Below are positions 29,770 to 43,634 of a stretch of 64,000 nt of DNA, piece by piece. Source of the DNA: Phorcus lineatus (taxonomy: Eukaryota > Mollusca > Gastropoda > Trochida > Trochidae); contig OV121089.1 of assembly GCA_921293015.1 (NCBI GenBank), positions 42,851,220 through 42,915,219 on the forward strand, read 5' to 3'. Both the position numbers and the translations under genes were made by a program. How positions within the stretch are numbered: the stretch's first letter is position 1; each line of letters begins with the position of its first letter. A model generated the notes under the pieces. That model was not told the origin of the DNA. It saw only the letters and a program-made list of their open reading frames with translations, and searched no databases.

Positions 29770-31159
29770 TGAACTTTCATGGCTTATTGTTTCACCTAGC
29801 ATCACTGTCAGACTCTTGTTTGGTGTCGAGTGGCTCATCTGGCGGTGCTGGGGGTCCTCGGTGTCTTTGCTTCACCCACCCTTATTGTCCCGGAATTTCC
29901 CTTGAGCATTTTCTAGAAATATTGAAAGTTCATCTATTCGCTGTCGTATAGTTGCAATAGAAGCTGAAGATCAACTTTCATCGCATTTTAGCCCTCAAAT
30001 TCCTGCGCACATAGTATGCAAACAATCCGCGATCGTTCCGCGCCTTACACAAGTAGTCCTCTTGCTTTGCATGTAATCCGGAAGAGAGAAGTATTCACCG
30101 CGGATAACCTGTGGATTCTCCTCAGTCATCAGCTCTGTTCCGCAACACAGTTACTGGTGTGAGGTTACTTTATTTCCCTTCTTCCGCTTCTTTTCCGTGA
30201 ACATTGCGTGCATTCTTTTCAAAGGCGAAAGTCTTCCGTGTTCCGTTCAATGAGAAAAGCACTAGTTTATTTAGAAGTGAAACAACGCCAATAGAAATTG
30301 GTCGACACACGGGTTGAAGAACCTGTGTTTAATTAAAATGTTCTATTAGAAATGGATGTCATGTTTTATTACATTGTCCATGAGCGATTACAACTTTACC
30401 AAAATGTACAAGTATCTTAGATGTTCTTTTTTAGAGGTTGGATTATGTTAATAAATTTAGTTTTATTTCAGACTGCCCCGATGCAGAGTTGCCAAACCCC
30501 GTGTCAATCTTCTTTAAAAGGCGTTCTGTAAATTTGTATATATTTTCTTGATAAAATGTTACAATTTTATATGTCTTCATAATTGTTTTTTTCGTCAATT
30601 GGTAAATGTCTCTCTTAATTCCGTAAGGAATGGCTCAACGTTTTACTGAAAATGTTAAATAATGAAGATGTTAAATGCACGGCGCTTCCTGGCAGAATAT
30701 TAAGGAAAACTTAGTCCTTTTTGGTACACTTACTGATTTGCTTTTTTTGCAAGTCTTCCAAGGCCCAGTGAAATCGAGATATAACCGACTGTTGAGGGTT
30801 AGATTTGTACACGTGGGTTGAATTTGTATGCCTGATATTTCCTTATTGTCAAAAACGTTTACCCGTAGTTTTGCATATATGCTGAACATCAAAGAGAGAA
30901 CCAGTCCGCGATTTAAGGTCTTCTGGTTTTCCCACCTAGGCATCGAACACTTTGATAATTGGTACAATGAAAAGCTTATAGAGATAAACATGTTCTTATA
31001 TCTGAATTCAACGAAAAAGGGTTTTAATGATCCAAATCATACTCATGCACAGGTACTTCACAGGTACGGTCAACATCTGGCTCATGGTTTAAACATAAAA
31101 CATTGGAAATGTGAAATTCTTTAATCTAAAATGCATGTTCTTGTACTTTTTCGAGAAGA

Positions 31160-31252
31160 GTCTCTTTCGGGATTCAAACCCACATCTTAAGAGTCTGGTA
31201 ACAATACCAGCACTAACCGTATCAACAGCTTGCCCACTCTACCACATTACCT
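31160..31252 (-). mobile_element. tRNA-like SINE relic
   Basis: On the minus strand, a B-box-like GGGTTTGAATCCC follows a stem-loop (CTGGT-ATTGTT-ACCAG) and a D-arm-like ACGGTTAGTGC. The anticodon loop is one base short and no acceptor stem closes, so it is a SINE head or tRNA relic and not a tRNA gene. Confidence 0.4.
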
Positions 31253-31867
31253 TGACAAGAACTTACCTTTGAAGATAGCATTAAAATAAGTATATTTCAT
31301 TTTTTAACTTTTGAAATCCATGCATTTCAATTACGAAATCCCTTCTACAGTTTGCACAACTCGATAAAAGCCATTCTATCTTTAACAACTCTCTAACAGA
31401 GGGCCAAACTTTAAAGTAGACGGAGTTACACAAAGTTATCCTGAAACATAAGACCCTCAACTCAATTCCACCTTTACCGTATCGATACCTTGGACAAAAA
31501 TAAAAACCAGACGTATGAACAGCAAATCCCTAACTTTAACAACAAAACTTTTAGGAAGATGTCTTCAAAGTTACTCTGAATTATTACACACTCATCCCAA
31601 TTCCACTTTGTAAAACAATGTTTAAACTTCGTAGCATATCAATTCCTTTTCGTCTAAAATATACAAATATTTTCGAACGCAGACACTTCAGTTGGTAATG
31701 ACGTAGGAAATGGGTTTAACACCCCAAGCAAACACTAACTCGGTTTTACCAGACAAATGGTTATTTCTCTGTGTATAAAAGGCATCATTGTATACTTTAA
31801 TACGTTCTTATTACTCACCAGAGGGTCTGCTCATGCCGTATCCATTGATTATGTCTGAACCAAATTT

Positions 31868-31950
31868 GTTATCACGGTACGTTCGGGATTCGAACCCGTG
31901 ACTTGAGCACCCGCGGGATGCCATTGAACTCTTGCCCTTCCTATGGTGGC
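31868..31950 (-). mobile_element. Second tRNA-like SINE relic
   Basis: The minus strand has a perfect B box GGGTTCGAATCCC followed by GAACG, and GGGCAAGAGTTCAATGGCAT upstream. It shares GGGCAAG and the post-B-box CCCGAA with the relic 700 bp away, so both probably come from one SINE family. No acceptor stem was found. Confidence 0.4.
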
Positions 31951-34900
31951 GTTGGTGGTCTAGGATCCAGTTATTCGAGACGGTAAATATATAAGTCTTG
32001 GAGGCAATCCAAATTTCATGGAATTGGTGGAACGTTTGACAAATATAATCACCAGAGGAATTGAATGTTGCTGTTACGACACAGTTATACTGCAGTTTAG
32101 TCTGGGTTTTATACAAGTTGAAAGCCTGGTTTAGAGACAGTAATAAAATGATGAAATATGAACAAACCAGCGATATCTAACATTTCTTTTAGAAACATTT
32201 TATAAATTACAATATAAAGAAAACAACGCCATTACGAATGGTCAACATCATTGAATTCAAAACAGCTACCCTATTCCTATATATCTTACTTAAACCTAAG
32301 AAAAGCCGAAAGTGTGAAAATGAATAACTTGATCATTTATGAAACCTTTGCAATCTCCACAACTAAGTCTTTGTTTCTTAACCTATACATGTTTTCACTT
32401 CTCAGGTGTATTAATGATAAACTAGTGCACACCTACCATGCGTTCGTATCAAACTTCTAAACAATAATCCTGTTAGAACAAACACCATAATTATATTTCA
32501 CTATGAACTCTGCAGTGAGCGTGAAGACAGGGGTTTACGGAGCGCTTTATTCTTCGACATGGTGACTGACAACAACTAGAGATCGAAATATCAGTTTCAG
32601 TTCGCCCTCTCTGCTTCATAACCGAACCAAATCTACTTTTGGATAATCAGATGCAATTTTTGTAATTAAAGGTAATTTACCATTTGCTATTATTTCAACG
32701 TTAGATAAAAAATCATTGTCATTAAATACATTCTCTCCCAACAGAGGTAGCTCCGTCATAAATTTCTATACAACCTCTGTCTTAATTCGAAGGTTAAGAT
32801 TGTTTTGAGATGTCAACAAGATGTAACAAGTAAGTTATACATACAAAAATATTCAGTGATTATATAAAACACAAATGATTAAGTGATTGAATTAAAAACG
32901 ACAAAAAACAGTCAATTCAGAAAAATCTAATACAAATTTCTTACTATCCAAACATATCCAAATGATTTATAAAAAGATGTGTAATCGAACAAAACATATT
33001 CTAAAATCAAAACTGAGTTTACAGATATATGATATTCTTAAAGAAAATAATTCTTGCGTTTATTGTGATGTGATACTAGATACCTTAAACTCCGATGAAA
33101 CCTTCACCTTTTCCATGTTGGTTCTTCGTGACTATAAATATGCAACTTACCCAAACAATCGTAGAGCATTGCCACACATTAGCCATTATGACAGTGTTAC
33201 ATTTCTTTATGCGAATCAAATCTACGAATATCAATAGAACCCCCTTCATGAGCAGGTAAGCAGACAAACAGAGGTTTTAGTCTCTTTGCGACATATTCAT
33301 AAGAAATATAATCTTTATTTTTACAAATGTAACCAATGTCTTCTAAATAGAAATCTCTTGCATTCCTTCCAATTTTTTCCAATTCCTCTCGTTATTAAAA
33401 TCATGTGGAGTCATCACCAGTTATATATTCAAAACGCAATTCAAGTTTTAGAGCAAAAAGGTATACTAACTACAATAGGTTAAATACACCCACATCAATC
33501 ACGATTTGTACTTAGATGAAGCTCTTTAACGACGATAAAGATCATATACGATGTCATGCTATCACTGTGGCGGTTCATTTCTTCTCACGTCATAGAGAGT
33601 TGAGTTGTCTTCGGTGGGCGAGAAATATACAAAATACAAAATGACTGTACTGTTCTCAGTTTTAGAGTTATGAAAGCAATGCCACCCACGCGCTTTCATT
33701 CATCGAGTATTAATAACTCTTTGTATTTCATCGATTGCATAACGTTTGACATTCTATTCTTTTTGTGTGAGTTTTAGAAAATATACAGAAAAATAGGAAG
33801 GAAACAAGATTTGAGAAAATGTTGTGAGTGTATACATGACCTTTACTTTAAAACACATAGTCATACTGAAGTGCGTAGATGAAATTTACTTCAATTTACT
33901 GGAGAAACTGGAAAATGAATGTGTTTAGTAGCTTTGCATGACAGTGTTTGATGTTGTGAAAATGTTTCTATTTTGGCAAAGTTGCATGCTAAACAAATCA
34001 CATTTGAATTGACCAATGTTTTTATCTTTTTTTAAATGCAGCTTTTTCTTTATATGGCTGACCTTTAAAATACTCTCATTTTCAAAACCTTTTTTAAAAT
34101 ATATATTTCGATTCATCTTGAATTTCACAATAACAAAGTTGTTACCCACATAACCTTGTCTTCCTTATGTATATCACCTCTAAATGCCCTTAAAAGACTT
34201 GATAAAAGTGATAGATAATTTCAACATTTACAATGACATTTTATAAAAACTTCTCATACAAGATGGAAGTCATGAAATTAAGCATAACCGATCACGCGTC
34301 ACAAATTAAATAAAGGGACCAGCAAAAAAGGAAGAAAAATTTATTCACACAATTAACTGAACCTCAAGCAATCCTTCCTTTGTTTGCTGTCCATTACGTT
34401 ACCAGTTTCAAACCACCGGAGTACTCTCGTTAACCAATGAACTGTGTTTACACTTGCCCGCTGATATAACAAGCAATAGCCAATATTCCTACACTTGTCT
34501 GGTGATTGTGTTATTTACAGGTCGATGCGGTCTACACCAGGTAGCTGCAACACGGAACAGGACAGAGGAAGTTATTGTAAGAGAACGCATAACCAATCGT
34601 GGAATCTCCTTGCTCCCCTGTTCTAGACTAGCTCTCAGTATTTGAAAGATTATTTTTCAAATTATTTTTGAATTGCGGATTCGAGGATTGGTCATTTTGC
34701 ATTATGTTACTTATGCGCGTAAAACACTAAGATTTGTGCATATGAATTTTTGAAAAGAAAAAAATGCGTCTATGTCGATAGATAAAACGTATACAAAAGC
34801 CATAATTTTACAATTTCACAACGCGACCATTTAGCCAGTAGGAGGAGGCGTAGGTTAATAGGGAAAAGGCGGAACATGTTGATTAAAGTGTCACGTACTT

Positions 34901-35401
34901 TTGTGATAAGATAAATAAATACATACATAAATTTAAAGAGTACCCGGCCTTTAGGCCTACGAGACACTGTAGTCACTAGACATCACAACAATACAATGAA
35001 ATTAGGTAGATATTAAAACAGTTATTTACGCTTGTTCCACAAAGTAGAATACCATTCACGCAAAAGTAAGCACGCACCAATATCCATCCAAAAAGCATCA
35101 TGAAAGTAATGTTTTCGTAATACGTTACTTTTGATATTGTTATTATTACACATTATGGGAGGACATCAATGTCTAGAAACCATCCAATCAAACGATAAAA
35201 TTAAAACGTTTTTTGAATCCGTACAAATTTCTCTTAAATCTCTTTATGACTGGAGATCAAGACCTACCATCAGCTTATCAACATCGAATCAAAACAAATC
35301 ATCAGTAACTTACTCTATCCAACTGTCTTCTTCTCATGCATTTTGTACTGGACAAATATCCAATCACCATGCTTATCAACCTTATTATCCGCATAAACTT
35401 A

Positions 35402-35402
35402 C

Positions 35403-35499
<97 letters not shown>

Positions 35500-35561
35500 C
35501 AGAGACAGAGACAGAGACAGAGACAGACAGAGACAGAGAGAGAGAGAGAAAGAGAGAGAGA
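35402..35561. repeat. Compound (GA)n/(GACAGA)n microsatellite
   Basis: About 160 bp of GA units with an inner block of gacaga hexamers (35476-35538). Arg-Glu and Leu-Ser repeat reading frames across it are artefacts. Confidence 0.97.
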
Positions 35562-37254
35562 TTGTTTATTTATGTCCCACCCAATAGAATGCAAAATCAA
35601 AATACATAGAATTTATCACTTTTGTTTATATTGGCCACCAAAATGGTTATGAGAGACAATTTCTCTTACGTGTACATAAAACAAACAAAACTGAATCATA
35701 ATTTTTTTTTTTACATATGTCTGCTCTTCATCCTATCAAATTATACAAACCTATTCACTTTTATTCATATATTCACTCTAAAATCATGTCCAATATCACT
35801 TTCTTGATAACGGCGTTAGTATCGACACCGAAACGTCATAATCCTGCAATAAACAAGATGTAAATCCATGGAACTTGTTCTCTATTCATCTTATCAACTC
35901 CTGAATTCCTCTCAAAGAAGTCCAACATAAAAATGTTGTAATGACAAAGCTGTTTTCAAGGATTTAACTCCGAAAGAGAACCAGTCTATTTCCCTCATAT
36001 GGATACCGTAACAATTGTCTCGATTCTTTCAGCTCGCCATCTGTCAGGTGTGCCTGTCCGTGCTGCGTTTAAAAGAAGCTTGATTGTTATTGTAATCATG
36101 ATGAAATCTTTATTGTGTAGCAAATGTAATTCGATTGATGTTTTCATTAGATGACGACACTTCTAATGAATAATATATGATACTGTTTATTGTTTAGTGT
36201 CGAAATTATGTTATTACGCCGTAATCACTGCACAGATCATGCGATAATAAAGAAGAAAAAAATCTACAGATGTGATATTCATTTAAGAGTCAGTCAAGAG
36301 ATCCATGCCAATACAACATACTTATAATTTATCAAATATCGAAGAACCAAAACCTATTTAATCTAGTAAAACCTAGTAAAAATCAACATTTTCATGTTAG
36401 TAAGCTCAATCGCTGTGGCCTCATCTTATGACTTTATATCAGTTCGTTCGTAATAATAATGATAACAATTCAGTCATCATTGTATTTTTACAGTTATGTC
36501 ATCATCATAGTTCTCTCATGTAGTCATCATCAATATCATATAAATAGCGACGCAGTTCCGCCACCAAATCTTGTTGCGAACGTGCTAGATCCTTAATTAT
36601 CATCATAACACTTCTGTCATTAAATAATTTCTGTCATAATATCTATTTTGTCCTCATTTGTATCGAATCGGCATATTTTCATAAGTATCAACCCATGCGA
36701 TTGTGAACCAATTATTCCGTAGAATATCTAAGTACATGTACAGATACTAACATTGAGCTCTAAAATGTTTTTATGAGAAGAATGTTCATTGGCGACGTAT
36801 CACAAACGCCTGCTCATATTGGTGTAGAATTACATGAGTATTGTTACACACTTCGAACACGTTTCTCCATTATTGATGCCTGATATTGCTGCCATATGCC
36901 TCTGACATCCTTCTCAATCAATACTTTACATCATAAAGACGAAATAATAAATGATCTATTATTAATACATCGTCGTCTTATTGCTTATATCAATGGGATA
37001 ACTACAGAGTACTCTGCATTGGATTGTATCAATCTTTGTGGAATAAAGGGCAATAGAAAATACTGTGTATTAGCTTAAACACCAAACGCTAACTTATTTG
37101 AAATACATTTGTTTGGGTTTGAAAAAAATGAAAACCAGAGACAGAGCAAATAGCACAGAGTAAAGGGTTATTTGAAATGTAAATAAACCATACTGCTGGA
37201 GAGGAAATTGGACGAGGACGAAGGGTGTTAGATATTTGGAGAAGAATAACTTAT
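35562..37254. other. Non-coding interval
   Basis: AT-rich, with nothing recognised between the two compound microsatellites. Confidence 0.4.
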
Positions 37255-37293
37255 TCAGAGGGAGTGACGGATAGAGACATAAAGACAAAGAAT

Positions 37294-37348
<55 letters not shown>

Positions 37349-37519
37349 AGACACACACACACAGACAGAGACAAAGAGACAGACATAGACAGACAGACTG
37401 TGAGAGGAAGAAAGAGAGAGACAGACAGAGACACAGCCATAGACAGACACAGAGAGAGAGAAAGACAGATACATAGACAGAGAGAGATTGCCTGACTGAC
37501 GGAAAGAGACAGACAGACT

Positions 37520-37614
<95 letters not shown>
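37255..37614. repeat. Long compound GA/GACA microsatellite
   Basis: Two pure GA blocks (about 37299-37345 and 37521-37614) flank a degenerate gacaga/caca-rich section. The 180-residue Ser/Leu-rich minus-strand frame is a by-product of the repeat. Confidence 0.97.
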
Positions 37615-37618
<4 letters not shown>

Positions 37619-38500
37619 TGAATATATTGCTTTCATCTATGTCTTCATCTGCCAAATATCATAAATGTGTTCGTAAAAGCAATCTCAACAACAATAAACA
37701 CACTATACCGCAGGTTACTTGACATTTACTAAGATAACACGGTCCTGTTTTGACATGGTGTTTATATATCCTCTTAAATTCATATTTCTGAGGTAAATAA
37801 TCAAGTATCTAGCTTCAAACAGCTTCGGAGACATCAACCCGCAAAGTTTAACAGTAAAATGTTTATAAATTCATTGTCTATAAAAATTTTAGTTACAAAA
37901 CTTTGTAGGAATGTTCCGCGGGAGTGTAAGCCAAATAATAACGCAATTGCCTGTCGTTATTGCAAAAAATTTTGCTCGGGCGACACCCTCGCAAGTTAAT
38001 TTGCCACAACCACTCGGCACCGGGTCATTAATACCTACATAACCACTCGGACCCGGTCATGTTTGACTTAATAATCTTGGATAAACTAAATCAGTTTCAC
38101 GGGATGCCTTATCACTCCATGAACCTCTATCAAATGAAGAAACCATTTCTTTGAATGGTTCTATGCTAGGCACGGCTAATAACTCTGTTATGCGATACCC
38201 TTCCTGAAGAGCTGATTAATTATTAATCTCGTCTAATTAAGGTTCACCTTGGAGTACGCTAGCATTAAACCAGCATAATAACCGTTTCCAATATCCCCTC
38301 AGATCTCTAACCCAATCATTGGTAGTGGCGCTGGGCGTGGTTTAGCTACCGATATTTCTCCGTGACCAGTGTGCATTGGAAACATTGCAGTTCATATCAA
38401 AGGTTTTAATCATCCTTATACTAAAAGGACAAAAGAGCAAAATATTTTCTTTCTTCACTTTAAATATTGAAAATGTAACAATAGTAAACGCTATCAATAC
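37615..38500. other. Non-coding interval
   Basis: Nothing recognised. A short duplication (aaccactcggcacc / aaccactcggaccc) lies at 38010-38060. Confidence 0.35.
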
Positions 38501-38879
38501 GTCCCACGTTGAACGTAGTAAATTATTGGAGAGCGCGTTGATTGGTGGACGGACACAGCGTGGGAATACGTGGTAGAGCGCGGAAACATTTCTCCAGATT
38601 CGAACTCGGAAAGAGGCAGTCCGGAGAGCAGGGGACCACCCTACCTCAGTACAGCGTGGTCTGGAAGCGACCTAAGCACTGGACAGTTTGGCACCGTGGT
38701 CAATGCAGGAGCTAGTGTCTACGGTTGCCTTGACAACGTCACACATTATGGTACCTATGGAAATGCTGTGATCAGACGTCTTATAGTGGGTGCATTTAAC
38801 GCATAAACAAGAGCAGGTTTCGAGTGGGTCGAAGGTCCGTCTGCGTGGGGGATAAAATGATAGAGGGGGAGAAAACATT

Positions 38880-38924
38880 ATGGACGAGAGCAACACCAAC
38901 ATGCTAACCGGTACCAAGTCACAG
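38880..38924 (+). CDS. Candidate first coding exon (orphan) with a less AT-rich leader
   Basis: ATGGACGAGAGCAACACC opens a 15-codon stretch (MDESNTNMLTGTKSQ) ending CAG|GTAGGT, a good donor, on a whole codon. The 350 bp upstream (38520-38880) are clearly richer in G+C than the surroundings, as expected for a promoter and 5' UTR. No downstream exon with matching phase and homology was recognised. It cannot join the FReD exon at 59124 because the phases disagree. Confidence 0.25.
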
Positions 38925-39890
38925 GTAGGTTCAGTGTTTACTATCCATGTCTGACTCCGACCCATGCCTTCGCGACGCTATTAAAATTCGATTAAGTTGG
39001 TGCAGTGATCACACAGACGCCATGTGATGTCTGAGACCGGCTCGCTGTACTTGACACATTACTAGCTGTTTCAGTGACAATAGTCTCTTTCTGAGACATT
39101 ACGTTAGAAATATTATATGTTCGTATCGAGACAAATATAAATTATAGAAAAATTGTGCCAAAAGGTTCCTCTTCATAATTAATCTACAATATGTCTACTT
39201 TTAGACTGTCTGTCTCCCGTTTGAATAATTAAAATAGAAATGGCCATTCAGCACATTTCTGACGTGGGAGTCGGTCCAAATCGTTTCTTATCTGTGTTGA
39301 GAATGTGGCCTATTTCCATTAGAATTAATCCCGCCTGTCTTTTGTTTCATGTTTAATTTGTCTGTCTCTCCGGTCGTTCAATCGAAGAGTGTAGTGAATT
39401 CATTTAGCATCGATTTAGAAGTGTCTAGATGACAGACTGGGTACTAGAAGACAAACTCGTTGCAGAGGAGAGATAACATGATATTCGGGATGCACCAAGG
39501 AACAGTCGCGACGAGATGTTATGGAAGGATCTCAATCGATAGATTTGTCTGCGACCCGTCTAGGGCTCAAGGCCGTTTCCTTTCAACCATCAAATTTACA
39601 TTCACTTAATATTTCTCAAATTAACCCCTTTACTATCAAGCACACATGCATGTTCACGAAGTTTGGTGAACGAAAGATCTTAATGTTGGTTAGTGGTTAT
39701 GTAAAGCGTTAGACGCTTCGTTACCAAGACAAGTCCTATTTTCTGGAATATTGATCGGTGAGAAAATAACATTAAAAAACAATATCGTGTAGTGTGGCTT
39801 GGAGGTCAGCAATGTGATCAATGATACTGTCCCCAATGGCGCAGTTGTAGTGCCATGGGTGGCTCGTTCTTGGTGGCTGAGTTGTTGACA
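38925..39890. other. Non-coding interval
   Basis: No gene or repeat recognised. Confidence 0.35.
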
Positions 39891-39897
39891 GACACTC

Positions 39898-40615
39898 ACT
39901 GACTGTGGTGACTAATTTGATGATTGATAACTTATTCTTCATGACTGAACTTTTGTCACTGAATCGCGTAACCAATAAATTTCTTAAAATCTGTGATTGC
40001 CTTAGTAGGAGATTGTTGGTGACAAATTGTTTACCGTTTTTCTGAAACCGTAGTGACCGATTCATGATGATGATTTGATGACTATTCCGTTGTGACAGAT
40101 TTGTTGACTAATTCTTAGATGGATGAACACCGACTTGGTTACTGAATCGTGGCGACTGAATTATTGGCTGATTCAAGACGACGCATGTGCCTGAATCGAA
40201 GTTTCGCTTTTGTAATTGACTACGTAAAGTGAATCGTAACTGATCTGTAACTCATTCTCAATGACAACTTGTCTGTATTGGTGAGTGAATCGAGATTACT
40301 AATGTATTCGTCGATTTTGGAATACTTTATCGCAGTGTATACGAATATTGATGACATGACACGTGTAGACTTAATCTCAGTGTTTAAAACTTAAAGCCTG
40401 AATCTTTGTTTTGTGAGTATGGTGACTGAAAGGCAGAGATTAAAATAAGGTGACCGATTTCCTGTAATCATTCCTTTTGATGAAACTGGTTGATTGCCTC
40501 TTGTAGTCTTTGATGCAATCAGCAACAAATTATTTTTTTTGAAAGATTCTAGGTCACTGATGTAGAGTGACCGATATCCTGTAAAAGAAACTTTGTGACC
40601 GACAATCGGTGTTGG
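39898..40615. repeat. Degenerate short-unit array (GTGACTGAATCG-like)
   Basis: Over about 700 bp, words of the type gtgactgaatcg, gtgaccgattc, ttactgaatcg, gcgactgaatta and gtgagtgaatcg recur every 20-45 bases on the plus strand. This is far more than expected by chance and looks like an old, eroded tandem repeat. Confidence 0.6.
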
Positions 40616-40829
40616 TCTGCCCACAATCAATAAAAACAAGTTGTATCACGTTTCGACTCCTCCATTCTAATGATTTTCGGTGTTGTCATGTTGGCTGTAG
40701 AGTCGGGAAGTGTAGACCAAGCTTGTCCTACGGTACCAAACCTGTGCGGGGCAAATCGACACGACGGAATAAGGTAGATGAACTCGCCTGCTAATTAACA
40801 CATCAAAGAGGCTCGCTACGCCGTGGGCA

Positions 40830-40912
40830 GTTTTTGTGATGGTTAGAGCTGCTAGTCTGTAGTCTCATCAAGCCGTTTTTGTTTCTCTTCAGGTTTGAGA
40901 TCACCCGTAGTT
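40830..40912 (+). mobile_element. Possible tRNA-like SINE fragment
   Basis: GTGATGGTTAGAGCTGCTAG (A-box-like) is followed about 55 bp later by AGGTTTGAGATCACCC (B-box-like). The spacing suits a tRNA-derived head, but no cloverleaf could be drawn by eye. Confidence 0.3.
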
Positions 40913-41592
40913 TTTATATTCTAATTGGTAAATAGATAGGGCAGAGAAATGGTATGCACAATTGTTATACAGTGAGTGGTTTAAGTATATTGAATTTGGT
41001 TTTGAAAGTGTGTCACTAGGAAAACCCTTGCGATTCTTAAAAAAGAAACAATTCAAAGAACCTTGGTCGCCTAAAAGGGTGGGTATAGGGGGCGGGATCA
41101 AGATTATATGACAAGATGTCATTAAATCTTTTATATTGGAGCTTTCCAAACTTCCATTTTCCTCAGAGATAAGAATTATATGCTGCAATAGCTCAACTTT
41201 GAGCCTCTGTTTAAGTTAACAAACTGTCACCAGACTTACTCTTGTACACAAAAAATCCACATTGTAAAAACGTTACGTTTTCTCTTCAGCCGGTTCATGA
41301 GAAAAATACTTAAATACCTAATAAGGCTACAAAGGTTATGCTAATGCGATGACTTATTTCCTGAAATATATCCAGAAAAATCGAAAATTAGGTCGTTAAC
41401 TAATGGAGGAAAGATGTCGGATCACGAACAGGTCTTAACATGTGTTCAATTCTTCGACGAACGAAAAGGTAATCGCTACATTCGATCGAATAACCGCATT
41501 TCCTCACTCATAAAGCTTACGATCCCTGGTCACACAGCTTACAATAATAGTGGAATAAGCCGGTAGGACAATTTGTACTCAACCATAAAGGT

Positions 41593-41686
41593 ATAAGGAC
41601 CACCCTTTATTCAATATTTATGCATCATTTTAATCATTATAACACAACAGACTATTTTGATATTTAACAAAGGGGGTGGCCCTTAA
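41593..41686. mobile_element. Very short inverted-repeat element (about 90 bp)
   Basis: TAAGGACCACCCTTT (from about 41594) and AAAGGGGGTGGCCCTTAA (to about 41686) are imperfect inverted repeats around an AT-rich spacer. They form a hairpin-like unit typical of a tiny MITE. Confidence 0.5.
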
Positions 41687-43630
41687 CTTTTTTTTGGGAG
41701 TATATTATTAAGAGCAGTATTATGGTCAAGGAAATGCGATTGTGCAATGAAAGGAATCTCCTTAGCATAGTTTCTCCCTCACGCCTTACTGTTTCAACAA
41801 GCCTTCACGAGCCTTGATGCATATTTTAACATTCGATAAAGATTATATATCAAGATAAAAACACCACAACTGTAAATGCATATCATTTGTAGATCTTATG
41901 GGAGCATTTCACTGTCTCACATGGCTTATCGTAGTGTTTTATGTTGACGAGACATCAGGAGCCAGTGCAGTATTCACCACTGTAGATTTATGTGAGAACA
42001 ATTTGCGCAAGTTTGACTTCTTTTCTACTTCAATGTATAACTTTTCATTAAAGAAGCAGCACATGTATAAGTAGAATTCTCTATTGTTCTGATAAAACCG
42101 TTTCAATTATATTTTAGTTTATCCGTTTTCATCCATCGATACATTACAACTGAAAATGCGATTTTGGTAACGATAACGCCAATATGTTGAAGAGGACATT
42201 AAATAAATGAATAATACATAAAACAGAATATTCCATAGTACAAGACGCATCACTGCCACGGAAAATGATATAGGTATAGGAAAAACTAGTGATCATTCGC
42301 CCTATTCAGCCATATAGTCCAGACACTTGAACGCGTACGTCAGAGTTAAGCGGAAATGTCTCAAGAGAATTAGAGGGCTAAGAAGGCTCTTTGGTCATAG
42401 TCGTGCTACTGAGTCATCGGTCAATATCTCAAGACCAGGGGTCAGTCCAGAGAAAACAGACGCAGCAGTTGCTAATTCCCCTGGTCATCTGTGAAGTCCA
42501 AAGGTCCAAGAATCTATTCCACGGCCAAATCGTTGCTTACATACTCTAGGGGCTTGTAAGATACTAGATGGTTCCGAGGTTATCTTTGAAGATGGAATAC
42601 AATATCTTACAGTGGTATTTTTCAATGTCGGAATATTCATCTAATAACGTCCTCGTTGTACGGAACAAGGTTAACCATTTCAATTGTTTAAGTTCTAAGC
42701 ATTTGAAGACGATTTCGCAAGAAATAACATCAATTAGAAAACATGGTGGGCAAAATTGTCTTCTTCATGACTGCAATGTCTGCATATCAGCGCCTCATCA
42801 ACATATGAAGTGTGGCATGAACCTGTCCGAAGAGTCACTCAAAATAGACATCATTATTCATTATTAATTTCAAAATTTCAGTAAATTAATACTTCTCATT
42901 GTGTTTTATATACTGCTACTGTCCTTTGATGTAATTAACATCCAACTAAAAGGGAAATAAATATGATGATGACGTAAGATTAAGCGCATGACCATATCAT
43001 AACCATTAATACTAAAGACAAACGTTATTTGTTATTTTACTGTACATGACAAAGAGTGATGCATTTTGATGATTTTGCAATTCTCGCGACGTAATTTAAC
43101 GTTGAGTTGATTTTCTTTAAGAAGAACTATATAACGTTTTACGCATGGAACTTTAGGTGCTGTATCGTCAGTCACATTCAACCTAACAGAGGATTATGTA
43201 CCTTAACAGGAGTTTAGATTGTGTACTCTAACTGACCTCTGACCTAAAAACTTTCAAAAATTCAATACGTAAAAGCACGAGCCTGAAAAGGGAAATTGTA
43301 AAATTTGTCATCCACTAAATAACGTTATGAATAAACTCGTGAATCTCTTATTATATTGATAAGTGAGCGTGATAGCATCATCTCTTTAATGTTCACTGGT
43401 TTATAATGTACTCCATGTTAATCTACGTGCCTATATCATTAGGCCAGAGGTATTCTTCGGAAGTTTCCATTTCATATTAAACCGTTTGCCTCAAGTCAGT
43501 TGATGTTAGTTTTGAAACGAATTATTTACAGCATGTCGACTACAGACTCCACTGTAGTAATTGGTTTTGTCCCGGAGGACATTGGTTTTGTCGCCGTTTA
43601 TACAACTCGAAACATCTACATTATACACTT
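41687..43630. other. Non-coding interval
   Basis: No gene or repeat recognised. Confidence 0.35.
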
Positions 43631-43634
43631 TACT

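Larger units (their letters stand above)
29952..35130. other. Non-coding interval with two tRNA-like relics
   Basis: No gene recognised. It contains two related tRNA-like fragments (31.16-31.25 and 31.87-31.95 kb, listed separately). The remaining ORFs are AT-rich and not convincing. At 34520 an acceptor-like site precedes a short open stretch, without homology. Confidence 0.4.

Noticed and set aside
35131..35652. 173-codon plus-strand ORF with Arg-Glu repeats
   Set aside because: More than a third of it is microsatellite, the rest has no homology or splice support, and the opposite strand is also open.
37094..37655. Long Ser/Leu-rich minus-strand ORFs
   Set aside because: They are translations of the GA/GACA microsatellite; both strands and several frames stay open for that reason.
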